Source: Bacteroidota bacterium
Lineage (GTDB): Bacteria; Bacteroidota; Bacteroidia; Flavobacteriales_D; Crocinitomicaceae
Direction of reading: 5' to 3'
Assembly: GCA_006226425.1 (NCBI GenBank)
Contig: SBGX01000019.1
Location: 108,405-172,404 of the forward strand
Length of the DNA: 64,000 nt
Part shown: one piece after another, positions 36,456 through 44,464 of the stretch
How the letters are laid out: each line of letters opens with the position of its first letter
Numbering within the stretch: the first letter of the stretch is position 1
Made by a program: the position numbers and the translations under genes
Notes under the pieces: model-generated
What the model saw: the letters and a program-made list of their open reading frames with translations, nothing else
The model's database searches: none
Told to the model about the DNA's origin: nothing

Positions 36456-37205
36456 ATGAAAACACTATTCATCTCATTAGGAGCACTCTTATTCATAGGA
36501 AACTCCGTGGCACAAAACAAAGGCAGTATTATTTATGAAGTGGCATTTAAGATCCAATTGGGACCTGTCGAAGGACTGGATTCAGCCATGATGTCCAATC
36601 TTCCGCGCGAAAGCAAATCCCATCGGATTCTATACTTCTCTCCGGAAGCTTCGATTTATCAAAATCACCAAAAGGAATCTGTGGACGACCTCATGGAAAA
36701 GAAAGGAAATATCGTCATTAAGATGGACGAAATGAACGACATTATTTACACGGACCTGAAGGCTAAAAAGAGAACCGAACAACGCGATTTCATGTCCAGG
36801 CTTTTTCTCATTGAATCGGAGATCCAACCTTTTGAATGGAAACCGAATGGAGAAACACGCACGATCAAAGGATACAATTGTTTGGGTGCTGAAATTCCGG
36901 GGGATTCCATGAATCCTCCTGTCAAAATCTGGTTTGCACCCAGCCTTCAACCGGCAGTTGGTCCGATGGAATTTTCTGGTTTCCCGGGAGCAGTGCTTGC
37001 CGCCGAACTTGATGAAGGAATGACGACCATTGAAGCCATTGAAGTCAACCTAGATAAAGATTTTACAGACCAAATCACCAAGCCTAAAAAAGGTAAAAAG
37101 ATCAGTCCAGAAAAATTCATGGAAATCGTCGATGCCAAAATGAAAGAAATGCAGGAAGAATATGGAGGTGACGGACAAACAGTAATCAAAATCGTACACG
37201 ACTAA
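36456..37205 (+). CDS. GLPGLI family secreted protein
   Basis: A 249-residue protein with a signal peptide (about 1-19, SVAQN) and the GLPGLI family layout: GSIIYEVAFKIQL near the mature start, and the family core ending in the FSGFPGAVLAAE-like patch (the family is named after this G-L/F-P-G-x motif). Function is unknown. Family members typically sit beside a TonB-type outer-membrane protein, as here (10 nt to the next gene). It is divergent from the two-component system, which probably regulates it. Confidence 0.9.
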   Translation: MKTLFISLGALLFIGNSVAQNKGSIIYEVAFKIQLGPVEGLDSAMMSNLPRESKSHRILYFSPEASIYQNHQKESVDDLMEKKGNIVIKMDEMNDIIYTDLKAKKRTEQRDFMSRLFLIESEIQPFEWKPNGETRTIKGYNCLGAEIPGDSMNPPVKIWFAPSLQPAVGPMEFSGFPGAVLAAELDEGMTTIEAIEVNLDKDFTDQITKPKKGKKISPEKFMEIVDAKMKEMQEEYGGDGQTVIKIVHD

Positions 37206-37215
37206 AGCAACTCCC

Positions 37216-39942
37216 ATGAAATTTCTATTTCCTCTTCTTCTTTTTCTGAGCAGCTCGTTAATGGCTCAAAAAGCTTCTATTCAAGGAATCATCTCCGATG
37301 AAAATGGTGAGTTGCAGCCTTTTGCCACCGTGGCACTCCTGCACCCGGAAGACTCCACGGTTGCCTCATTTGCACTGAGCAGGGAAAATGGAACTTTTCT
37401 ATTGGAACATCTTGAAAAGGGGAATTTTCTCCTTCAAATCAATCAATTTTCGTACGATGTGTGGTACAAAAAAGTAGAAGTAAATGAAAAGGCGATCGAC
37501 CTTGGGATGATTGTATTATTTCAAACTAAACAGAATCTGAAAGAAGTACAGGTACAAGCCGAAGCCATTCCACTTCGCTTCAACGGGGACACCATCGACT
37601 ACAACGCCTCCTCCTTTCGAACCAGGGAAAACGCTCCAGTGGAAGAACTACTTAAGAAGTTACCCGGCGTGCAGGTGGATGAATCCGGGAACATTAAGGC
37701 CCAGGGAGAAAATGTGAACAAGATTACCATTGAAGGAAAAGAGGTCTTCGGAAATGATCCCAAAATTATTTCGAAAAATCTCCCTGCGGATGCCATTAAA
37801 AAAGTGCAGGTATTTGATGAGAAAAGTGCCGCAGAAAAATTGGGAGGAATGGGAGATCAGAACAAGGACAAAACGATCAATCTTGTCTTAAAAGAAGACA
37901 AGAAAAATCTCTGGTTCGGCAACCTGGAAGCAGCCTATGGATACGAAAACAAATACCGGATTGGAAGCAAACTCTTCAACTTTGATAAGAAAAAGCAATT
38001 GGCGGTGCTTGGAAACATGAACAACATCAACCAATTTGGTTTCAGCATTGATGAATATATCAACTTCCGGGGAGGCTTTGGAAGCATGAACGGTGATGTT
38101 AATCTTGAGTTTGATCCAAATGACTTTCCGATCGATTTCGGTCAACCAATCTATGGGGAAATCAACTCTGGAGTAGGTGGAATCAACTATAACCGCTCCC
38201 TGCAAAAACACAGAAGTCTGAATTGGACTTATATAGGAACTTTGCAACAGAAAGACCAGGACGAAAGTAGCTATTCGGAAAATTACCTTGGCACCGACAT
38301 TCTCTATCGAAATAGCCTTCAAAATTCCTTTAATAATAATCATCGTCACCAACTCAAAATGGAGTTTCGGCGCGAAGAGAAAGACCGCTTCGAACATCGC
38401 TTCAGTGGATCATTCAACTGGAAGGATAAAAAAACGGGAAACACGCTATTCTCGACCGACTATTACGTGCCCCAGACGCTTCAGGTTCCCGTCAATCGCT
38501 TTGATCAGGAGATAAGCGAAAACAACCGGAATCTGGGTGGACAATTGACCGAGGAATTCAGCAAGAAAATACCGGAAGGAAAACTATTTAAGTTATTCAG
38601 GTTTCAATCCAATCTCGATTGGAACAGATCTTATCAGAACAGAAACTGGCAAACAAACAGCGAGCTCTTTCTAAGTGGGATTTCCCGGAATGAGCAGCAA
38701 GAGCAGCAGTACCTGAATGACCAAAAACAAGGCTCCATTCAAATAGCTGCCGTGAGTAAACTCGGAAAACAATTCGCATTGGAAAGTAGTTTGGAAGGAA
38801 GAAGCAGACTCCATTACCTGGATCGAAATCAGTCGGACCTCCAGGGAGCGGGAACAATCATAGACTCCCTCAGCCAAATCTTCGACTACCAGCGATCCTC
38901 GCTCAAACCAGGGATCAGACTTCGAAGAAATGGTCAAAAGTTTCGGGCTGAAATGGAATTACAGTGGGAATACAGCATCCGAAGGAGCGACCTGAAAAGT
39001 CGTCAGCTAGCACAAAACCTGATTTGGACACAGTGGCTTCCAGCCGCTTCTCTGGAGTATAATTTCAGGGATGGACACCACATTAACCTAAGCTATCAAA
39101 ATACAATCAGCGATGCCGATCCCCAGCAACTTTTCCCGATCTACAATACGATCAACAACCTCCATTACTATCTGGGAAATGAAAACCTTCGGCCGGAGCG
39201 ATCGCATCAAAGTTCTCTCGACTGGACTTTATTCGATCAATTTTCTTTTCTGTCTATTTTCTCCAGACTGGATGCCATTTACGTTAAAGACAAAATCAGC
39301 ACGAACCAGTGGATCAATCCGGACTTCAGCAGTACAAACGTGTACACCAATGTTCCTTACGATTACGGTCTAAGAAGCTATTTCGATTTTTCCAGTCCCA
39401 TCCGAAAGCTCAAACTCAATGTGCACCTGGAACTTAGAAACAACTGGAATCAGAGTCTCATCTACTTGAATGGCATTGAAAACATCAGTACCAACCTGAG
39501 GCATCGCTATCAAATCAGGCTGGACAATCGAAGCAAAAAGAAGTGGGATGCCGAAATTGGTTTTCAATTCGGCTTCACAGATAGCCGCTTTTCCATCAGT
39601 AACACCTACAACAACAGGTACATCGAAAACAAGGCTTTTGCTTCGATTCGCTACACCGGATTCAAGAATTGGGAAATCGAGTGTTCTACCAAAATATACC
39701 ACTATCAGAGTCGTCTGAATGGTTTCGAACAGTTTATCCCGATTGTTAATGCCCGAATCTCCCAACAATTCAGTAAAAACAAACGATGGAGATGGTCTTT
39801 GGAAAGTTTTGACCTCTTGGATCAAAATACGGGAATCAGACAAAACACGGGGTTGCAATTTCTGGAACAAAATCAGTCGAGCATTCTTCGGAGATACGTG
39901 CTTTTTGCCCTTTCATACAAAATCAACCGGGCCGGGAAGTAA
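37216..39942 (+). CDS. Outer-membrane beta-barrel (TonB receptor-like) protein
   Basis: A 908-residue protein. A signal peptide (1-17, SSSLMAQ) is followed by a carboxypeptidase-regulatory-like domain (about 20-105, SIQGIISDENGELQPFATVA). A plug-like domain comes next (about 120-235, with PVEELLKKLPGVQVDESGNI, the TIEGKEVFGNDPKIISK stretch and VQVFDEKSAAEK). The rest is a barrel with alternating aromatic strands ending in a short RAGK tail. Such proteins form OM channels; the partner GLPGLI protein and two-component system suggest a stress or metal response. Ligand not assigned. The stop is 4 nt from the convergent LuxR gene. Confidence 0.87.
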   Translation: MKFLFPLLLFLSSSLMAQKASIQGIISDENGELQPFATVALLHPEDSTVASFALSRENGTFLLEHLEKGNFLLQINQFSYDVWYKKVEVNEKAIDLGMIVLFQTKQNLKEVQVQAEAIPLRFNGDTIDYNASSFRTRENAPVEELLKKLPGVQVDESGNIKAQGENVNKITIEGKEVFGNDPKIISKNLPADAIKKVQVFDEKSAAEKLGGMGDQNKDKTINLVLKEDKKNLWFGNLEAAYGYENKYRIGSKLFNFDKKKQLAVLGNMNNINQFGFSIDEYINFRGGFGSMNGDVNLEFDPNDFPIDFGQPIYGEINSGVGGINYNRSLQKHRSLNWTYIGTLQQKDQDESSYSENYLGTDILYRNSLQNSFNNNHRHQLKMEFRREEKDRFEHRFSGSFNWKDKKTGNTLFSTDYYVPQTLQVPVNRFDQEISENNRNLGGQLTEEFSKKIPEGKLFKLFRFQSNLDWNRSYQNRNWQTNSELFLSGISRNEQQEQQYLNDQKQGSIQIAAVSKLGKQFALESSLEGRSRLHYLDRNQSDLQGAGTIIDSLSQIFDYQRSSLKPGIRLRRNGQKFRAEMELQWEYSIRRSDLKSRQLAQNLIWTQWLPAASLEYNFRDGHHINLSYQNTISDADPQQLFPIYNTINNLHYYLGNENLRPERSHQSSLDWTLFDQFSFLSIFSRLDAIYVKDKISTNQWINPDFSSTNVYTNVPYDYGLRSYFDFSSPIRKLKLNVHLELRNNWNQSLIYLNGIENISTNLRHRYQIRLDNRSKKKWDAEIGFQFGFTDSRFSISNTYNNRYIENKAFASIRYTGFKNWEIECSTKIYHYQSRLNGFEQFIPIVNARISQQFSKNKRWRWSLESFDLLDQNTGIRQNTGLQFLEQNQSSILRRYVLFALSYKINRAGK

Positions 39943-39946
39943 GGTC

Positions 39947-40621
39947 TTAGCGCTCGGAAGCAAACAAGAATCGATTGGGACTAACCAGGTTGGTTTTAAC
40001 CGCATACATCACGATTCCGGCCGTATTTTTAACCCCCAACTTTCCCATGATGTTCTTGCGATGCGTGTTTACTGTATGATTGCTCAGAAAGAGTATCTCG
40101 GCGATTTGAGCATTCGTCTGGCCCTCGGCAATGTATCGGATGATTTCATTTTCCCGCTCCGAAAGCAAAACCGGCTCACAGCTGAAACTTTCAAAATCAA
40201 TATCTTCCACATCAATGGATGCCTTCTGAATCGTTTCCAGTACCTGTCCGCAAAAAAACTTGTTTCCCCGACTGGTTTCTTTTACCGAATTGACAATTTC
40301 GGAAATATCGCAATCCTTTTTCACGTAGCTTTGGACCCCTCCACGTAAAGCGGTCACCACAATCTGTGCACTTTGCTCAGGAGTAATCGCTACAAACTTT
40401 AACTCGGGATACTTCGCTAATAATTGAGGGACAATGTCAATGGAAAAACCGTCGGAGGTATAATCAATCAATACCGTATCTGAACCAAAATTCCGAACCA
40501 GGGATTCCAATTCCTCATTGGATCTCGCCTCTCCAACAATATCAACGTCCTTTTCACTGTTCAGGATGGTTCTTAAACCGATACGAATCAACTCGTTACT
40601 ATCTGCCAGAATTAACTTCAT
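39947..40621 (-). CDS. NarL/LuxR-type response regulator
   Basis: A 224-residue regulator. The receiver shows LADSNE (5-10), phosphoacceptor Asp53 in VLIDYTSDG and Lys in SYVKKDCD. The C-terminal HTH contains LSERENEIIRYIAEGQTNAQ and IAEILFLSNHTVNTHRKNI. No kinase is adjacent. A well-matched promoter lies upstream at 40649-40678. It is transcribed alone. Confidence 0.94.
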   Translation of the reverse strand: MKLILADSNELIRIGLRTILNSEKDVDIVGEARSNEELESLVRNFGSDTVLIDYTSDGFSIDIVPQLLAKYPELKFVAITPEQSAQIVVTALRGGVQSYVKKDCDISEIVNSVKETSRGNKFFCGQVLETIQKASIDVEDIDFESFSCEPVLLSERENEIIRYIAEGQTNAQIAEILFLSNHTVNTHRKNIMGKLGVKNTAGIVMYAVKTNLVSPNRFLFASER

Positions 40622-40648
40622 CCTTATTTAGAACAATTATAAACAAGG

Positions 40649-40678
40649 CAAATATACAAACGAAATTCCGAAAGACAA
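40649..40678 (-). promoter_or_regulatory. Bacteroidota-type promoter of the LuxR-family gene
   Basis: On the reverse strand, TTG (40676-40678), a 19-nt spacer and TATATTTG (40649-40656) match the consensus exactly. The start codon is about 24-28 nt downstream. Confidence 0.75.
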
Positions 40679-40692
40679 ATGATTGCTTTAAA

Positions 40693-41028
40693 TCAATCGA
40701 TCTTTATATTTTTCAGAAGTTGATGATACTCCTCCAGAAGCTCGAAATACTTGTTCTTCCAATAGCTCACACTCCGCTCATCCGGAACATACTCATTCCC
40801 TGGTTCAAATACGGAATGACTGGAAATTTGTTTGAATTCATCTATTTCTCCTGAAAAATCATAATTGATCAGCCGACCAATCTCCAGGATATGATCCAGG
40901 GACAAATTAGGATTCTCAAAAGTCAAATACAACCATCGGCGACTCTTCCCCAACTTATTTGCCAATTTAGTAATGGAATATCCACTGTTACGTACGGCCT
41001 GTTCAACAATTTCACCTCGATGTTGCAT
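40693..41028 (-). CDS. Small HTH protein, tandem paralogue 1
   Basis: A 111-residue protein starting MQHRGEIVEQAVRN. Residues 15-38 (SITKLANKLGKSRRWLYL) form a helix-turn-helix of the lambda-repressor/XRE kind. Then comes a helical bundle (LDHILEIGRLINYDF, about 43-57) and an acidic linker. The C-terminal motif YWKNKYFELLEEYHQLL (about 89-105) looks like an amphipathic oligomerisation helix. It is the third of three adjacent copies on this strand. A CAAAGAAA-complement -7-like element (TTTCTTTG) sits 4 nt before the ATG. Function unknown; probably a DNA-binding regulator. Confidence 0.75.
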   Translation of the reverse strand: MQHRGEIVEQAVRNSGYSITKLANKLGKSRRWLYLTFENPNLSLDHILEIGRLINYDFSGEIDEFKQISSHSVFEPGNEYVPDERSVSYWKNKYFELLEEYHQLLKNIKID

Positions 41029-41288
41029 ATAACAAAGAAACTGCGTGATTTGTAAAATTTAATTGTCAATTTGTGTGAAAAATAAATAAAATATTTTACA
41101 TAATAAAGTATTTATACGCAAGTAATCTATCAAATAAGATAAAAAATCATCCACTAGTCAATTTACTTCGCATTATCGAATAACTGTGAGGAATAGGACA
41201 CAAGTGACTATGTGTGACATTTACATGACACGAGGGCATTAAAAAGACCGGTTTACGACCTCCTTTTATCCGATGCTATAAAGTAACT
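41029..41288. other. AT-rich gap between the tandem HTH genes
   Basis: 260 bases with no convincing gene. The part 41060-41140 is very AT-rich, and 41195-41235 has several TGACA/TGTCA-like words in both orientations (for example GTGTGACATTTACATGACAC). It may hold regulatory sites for the downstream HTH copy. I could define no promoter or RNA beyond the -7-like element. Confidence 0.5.
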
Positions 41289-41633
41289 TTAGAGGGCCCC
41301 TCTTTTCTGTTGTGCTTTGATCAACTGATGATAGTCCTCCAGCAATTCAAAGTATTTTTCACGCCAGTACGTCACGTCCTTATCATTCTTTTTGTACGCA
41401 ATCCCAGATTCATATATACTTGAATCAGAAATGTTTTTCAACTCCTGGATATCATTCGAAAAATCGTAGTTAATTAATTTTCCGATGGCAATGATATGAT
41501 CCAATTGAACATTTGGATTTTCAAAAACTAAATAGAGCCAGCGACGGCTTTTTCCCAGGCGGTCGGCCAACTTTGTAATTGAGTATCCGCTGTTTCGAAC
41601 AACGGCTTCAACGATTTCTCCGCGGTGCTGCAT
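41289..41633 (-). CDS. Small HTH protein, tandem paralogue 2
   Basis: A 114-residue protein starting at the shared MQHRGEIV (41633), chosen over an upstream in-frame codon at 41651 because the other copies start there. It has the same layout as paralogue 1: HTH SITKLADRLGKSRRWLYL, LDHIIAIGKLINYDF, an acidic linker and YWREKYFELLEDYHQLI. Its closeness to paralogue 1 suggests a local duplication. A CATTTTTG -7-like element lies 4 nt before the ATG. Confidence 0.75.
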   Translation of the reverse strand: MQHRGEIVEAVVRNSGYSITKLADRLGKSRRWLYLVFENPNVQLDHIIAIGKLINYDFSNDIQELKNISDSSIYESGIAYKKNDKDVTYWREKYFELLEDYHQLIKAQQKRGAL

Positions 41634-41722
41634 GCCACAAAAATGCAGCAAAAAACATAAACTATTTTAAACACAAAAGTTACAATTATGTGTAATCTAT
41701 CGTGTTTTCTAGATAACAACAC

Positions 41723-42079
41723 TTATTCTTCGGGTTTTCTTTTTCCGGAAAGATGCTGCGTTCGACTCCTTAAAAGTTGATAGGTTTCTTCCAGCAATTC
41801 GTAATATTTCACTTTCCAGTATAAATAATCCTGCTCGCTATCAACCTTCTCTTTTTGAAAATCAAAACGATCGACCATGTACTTGAGTTCCACCAACTCT
41901 TTCGTGAAATCGTGTTCGATGACCCGCCCAATTAAAAAGACATAATCAAGTGGAGCGTGTTCATTCTCGAACATGAGGTATAACCAACGTCGGCTCTTTC
42001 CAATTTGGGCGGCCACTCTGGAAATGGGGACTCCACTCCGCCGAATGGCTTTTTCGATGATCTTCCCGCGATGCTGCAT
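41723..42079 (-). CDS. Small HTH protein, tandem paralogue 3
   Basis: A 118-residue protein starting MQHRGKIIEKAIRR (42079). It is more diverged than the other two but keeps ISRVAAQIGKSRRWLYLMFE, LDYVFLIGRVIEHDF and YWKVKYYELLEETYQLL, followed by a basic tail ending KRKPEE. It is the first of the three tandem copies and lies just past the terminator of the rpsF-rpsR-rplI operon. A CAATTTTG element lies 6 nt before the ATG. Confidence 0.72.
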   Translation of the reverse strand: MQHRGKIIEKAIRRSGVPISRVAAQIGKSRRWLYLMFENEHAPLDYVFLIGRVIEHDFTKELVELKYMVDRFDFQKEKVDSEQDYLYWKVKYYELLEETYQLLRSRTQHLSGKRKPEE

Positions 42080-42152
42080 GATCAACAAAATTGAGAAATG
42101 TTCTACAGTTTTTTGCTAACATATAACGCAAGTTCAACATTTCGTGCAAAAA

Positions 42153-42181
42153 AAAAGCGCCGCATAAAATACGACGCTTTT
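42153..42181 (-). terminator. Terminator of the rpsF-rpsR-rplI operon
   Basis: AAAAGCG pairs with CGCTTTT, extended by two further pairs across one mismatch, with a 9-nt loop and a T tract on the reverse strand. Confidence 0.75.
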
Positions 42182-42201
42182 GATCTCGTTAAAGACTGGT
42201 C

Positions 42202-42648
42202 TTACTCTCCGACTACTTCGAATTTGAAAACCGGCTTAACACCTTTATGAAGATTTGCTTCTGCTTCAAAAACTCCAACCTCTTTAATTGGTTCGTCCTT
42301 GATCTTCAATGATTTTCTGTCAATTTCGTATCCAGCAGCTTTCAAAGCTTCAGCCAACTGTACTGTATTTACAGAACCGAAAATCTTTCCGTTCTCTCCT
42401 ACTTTCGTAGAGATCACGACTTTCACCTCGGCCAATTTAGCCGCCAATTCTTCAGCTTCAGCCAAAATCTTGGACTCTTTGTGTGCTTTTTGCTTCATCA
42501 CTTCCTCGTGTGCCTTTTTAGCAGAAGCGGTAGCCAATACAGCATACCCCTGAGGAATCAAGAAATTTCTTCCGTAACCTGGTTTGACAACTACAACATC
42601 ATCTTTATAACCAAGTTTATCTACGTTTTTCTTTAAAATTACTTCCAT
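42202..42648 (-). CDS. rplI: 50S ribosomal protein L9
   Basis: 148 residues, normal length. The N-terminal MEVILKKNVDKLGYKDDVVV and GYGRNFLIPQGYAV match L9, followed by the long connecting helix and a C-terminal 23S-rRNA-binding domain (KIFGSVNTVQLAEAL). It is the last gene of the rpsF-rpsR-rplI operon, followed by a terminator. Confidence 0.98.
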   Translation of the reverse strand: MEVILKKNVDKLGYKDDVVVVKPGYGRNFLIPQGYAVLATASAKKAHEEVMKQKAHKESKILAEAEELAAKLAEVKVVISTKVGENGKIFGSVNTVQLAEALKAAGYEIDRKSLKIKDEPIKEVGVFEAEANLHKGVKPVFKFEVVGE

Positions 42649-42675
42649 CTCAATTTCGTTTTAACAATGACGCTA

Positions 42676-42939
42676 TTATTTCAACATGTCTCCCACGTAT
42701 GGCAAAATAGCCAGGTGACGAGCTCTTTTAATGGCTTTGTTCACTTTCTTCTGGTACTTGGCAGAAGTTCCGGTGATTCTACGAGGAAGGATTTTTCCTT
42801 GCTCATTCACCAGTTTCAACAAGAATTCTGGATCCTTATAATCGATGAACTTAATTCCACTCTTTTTAAAACGGCAGTATTTCTGCTTTTTAATGTCGAT
42901 GTTAATCGGCGTCAGGTATCTGATATCGTTCTGTGACAT
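42676..42939 (-). CDS. rpsR: 30S ribosomal protein S18
   Basis: 87 residues with the S18 signature [20 protein letters not shown] and [20 protein letters not shown], near the normal length of 75-90. It binds 16S rRNA beside S6. It lies between rpsF and rplI, the common bacterial order. Confidence 0.97.
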   Translation of the reverse strand: MSQNDIRYLTPINIDIKKQKYCRFKKSGIKFIDYKDPEFLLKLVNEQGKILPRRITGTSAKYQKKVNKAIKRARHLAILPYVGDMLK

Positions 42940-42965
42940 TTTTTAATCTTTTTAGGTTACAACAA

Positions 42966-43319
42966 TTAAGCTTCTACAGCAGTTGACTTTTCTTTCATTT
43001 TTGCACGACGCTTTTCTGCATATGTCAGGTGATGTGCTTCCATCTTGACAGTCAGGAATCGCATGACGCGCTCATCTCGTTTCATAGAGAGTTCCAGGTT
43101 AGCAACTACTTCTCCTGGACCTTCAAATTCCGTTAGGAAGTAAAATCCAGTTGTTTTTTTCTGAATGGGATAAGCCAATTTTTTCAGGCCCCATTTCTCC
43201 GAGTGCTTAATTTTTCCGCCGAAAGATTTAATTTCGTCTTCGAATTTCTGCACTGCTTCCTTTGCCTGATCCTCAGACAAAACGGGAGTTAAAATGAAAA
43301 CAGTTTCGTAAGAATTCAT
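42966..43319 (-). CDS. rpsF: 30S ribosomal protein S6
   Basis: 117 residues. Recognised by YETVFILTPVLSEDQ at the N-terminus, KWGLKKLAYPIQKKTTGFY and the C-terminal RDERVMRFLTVK. It pairs with S18 on the 30S platform. It is first in the operon behind a TATCTTTG promoter element. Confidence 0.97.
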   Translation of the reverse strand: MNSYETVFILTPVLSEDQAKEAVQKFEDEIKSFGGKIKHSEKWGLKKLAYPIQKKTTGFYFLTEFEGPGEVVANLELSMKRDERVMRFLTVKMEAHHLTYAEKRRAKMKEKSTAVEA

Positions 43320-43351
43320 AAACTTATTTTATAGAATTATTAAAGTGGGGG

Positions 43352-43380
43352 CAAAGATACGCTTTATTTCTGAATTACAG
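43352..43380 (-). promoter_or_regulatory. Promoter of the ribosomal S6-S18-L9 operon
   Basis: On the reverse strand, CTG (one mismatch to TTG), an 18-nt spacer and TATCTTTG (43352-43359) stand upstream of a 32-nt leader to the rpsF ATG. Confidence 0.6.
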
Positions 43381-43417
43381 GCTTTTTACGGAATTTATTT
43401 CCGCTCGGTCTTCCCGA

Positions 43418-43765
43418 TCAAATCTCCTTGACGATCCTCCTGGTCTCCAGCACTTTCTTTTGCTTTCGAAGCACGTAAAAATAAACTCCTTTTCTTAACG
43501 ATGAAAGATCCAGGGTGACTTTTGTTCCATGAGGAGGTAAATCGAAGTGCCTGAGCGGCTCTCCCAACAAATCGACAATGAGTAATTCATCCGCCTGTCC
43601 AAAATGAACTTCGATGCTCTTCTGGAAAGGATTCGGATAAGCCAGCGAATGCGGAGGGTCATCCCTATTCACATCTCCCAAGCTACCATTCACAAATGAA
43701 GATAAGCTCATCACTAAAAAACAGAGACTAACACAAACCAGGATGAACTTCTTTTCGTTCCTCAT
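43418..43765 (-). CDS. Minimal secreted protein consisting mainly of a T9SS sorting domain
   Basis: A 115-residue protein. A signal peptide (1-27) is followed almost at once by a T9SS type A C-terminal domain (LAYPNPFQKSIEVHF at about 42-56, VDLLGEPLRHFDL, LRKGVYFYVLRKQKK). There is almost no cargo. It may be an anchor, a competitor for the sorting machinery or a remnant of a longer gene. It is transcribed divergently from the ECF sigma gene across an inverted repeat. Confidence 0.8.
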   Translation of the reverse strand: MRNEKKFILVCVSLCFLVMSLSSFVNGSLGDVNRDDPPHSLAYPNPFQKSIEVHFGQADELLIVDLLGEPLRHFDLPPHGTKVTLDLSSLRKGVYFYVLRKQKKVLETRRIVKEI

Positions 43766-43831
43766 AGCAGAAAGTACAGATGACTTCCCAATTGGTTCAA
43801 AAAATTTTGTTCTTCAGGCAACCTATTTGTT

Positions 43832-43853
43832 TTTGTCCTGTCTATAGGACAAA
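43832..43853. promoter_or_regulatory. Inverted repeat between divergent genes, likely operator
   Basis: TTTGTCCT and AGGACAAA are perfect 8-bp arms around a 6-nt centre (GTCTAT). It sits 60 nt before the sigma gene's ATG and 67 nt beyond the start of the T9SS-domain gene. No T tract follows, so a terminator is unlikely. Confidence 0.6.
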
Positions 43854-43912
43854 TCAATTAAGTAAAATTCATGAAGCATTAAATTCAGCTAACCGGGAAA
43901 AGACCTCCATAC

Positions 43913-44464
43913 ATGGCTATTACTGAGCAGATCATACAGGACTTCCGACAAGGGAAGAAGTCAGCGTTCGATCGCATCTATGCGTCGTATGCTCCGGGTA
44001 TGTATGCCATTTGCCTTCGCTATGCACGATGTGAGGACGACGCCCAGGACATCTTGCAGGAAAGCTTTATAAAGGTCTATACCAAGCGGGAACAATTCCG
44101 AAGTGACAATTCAATCGGAGCCTGGATCAAACGGATCACCATCAATTCGGCTCTCAGCTATATTCAAACGAATTACCGCTTGCAACTGAGTGATGAAGAA
44201 AGAACCTTTGACCAGGCGATCTTGCAGAATCAGGACAATGAACAAAACGAACGCCAAAAAGTCGATCAGCTAATGAAAGTGCTCCAGGCACTGCCAATCG
44301 GGTATCGCACCGTTTTCAACCTGTTTGTGATTGATAACCTGAGTCATCAGGAAATTGCCGAGTATCTGGGAATTAGTGAGAGCACCTCTAAATCTCAATT
44401 GTTCAAAGCAAAAAAAATGATTCGTGAACTTTTAAAACAAGAAACAGTGAAACATGATGGATGA
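43913..44464 (+). CDS. ECF sigma factor
   Basis: A 183-residue ECF sigma-70 factor. Region 2 is seen in FDRIYASYAPGMYAICLRYA and EDDAQDILQESFIKVY. Region 4 is seen in LPIGYRTVFNLFVIDNLSHQ and EIAEYLGISESTSKSQLFK. It overlaps the next gene by 11 nt, indicating coupling with a partner that has a membrane segment and an outer-membrane barrel. It starts 60 nt after the inverted repeat. Confidence 0.93.
   Translation: MAITEQIIQDFRQGKKSAFDRIYASYAPGMYAICLRYARCEDDAQDILQESFIKVYTKREQFRSDNSIGAWIKRITINSALSYIQTNYRLQLSDEERTFDQAILQNQDNEQNERQKVDQLMKVLQALPIGYRTVFNLFVIDNLSHQEIAEYLGISESTSKSQLFKAKKMIRELLKQETVKHDG

Noticed and set aside
39719..40348. Long forward reading (209 codons) antisense to the barrel gene end and the LuxR gene
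   Set aside because: It runs opposite two well-supported genes and has no recognisable domain; it is best explained as a by-product of their codon use.
41029..41288. AT-rich gap as a replication origin or small RNA gene
   Set aside because: No DnaA-box cluster, hairpin-T tract or conserved RNA feature could be seen; AT-richness alone is not enough.
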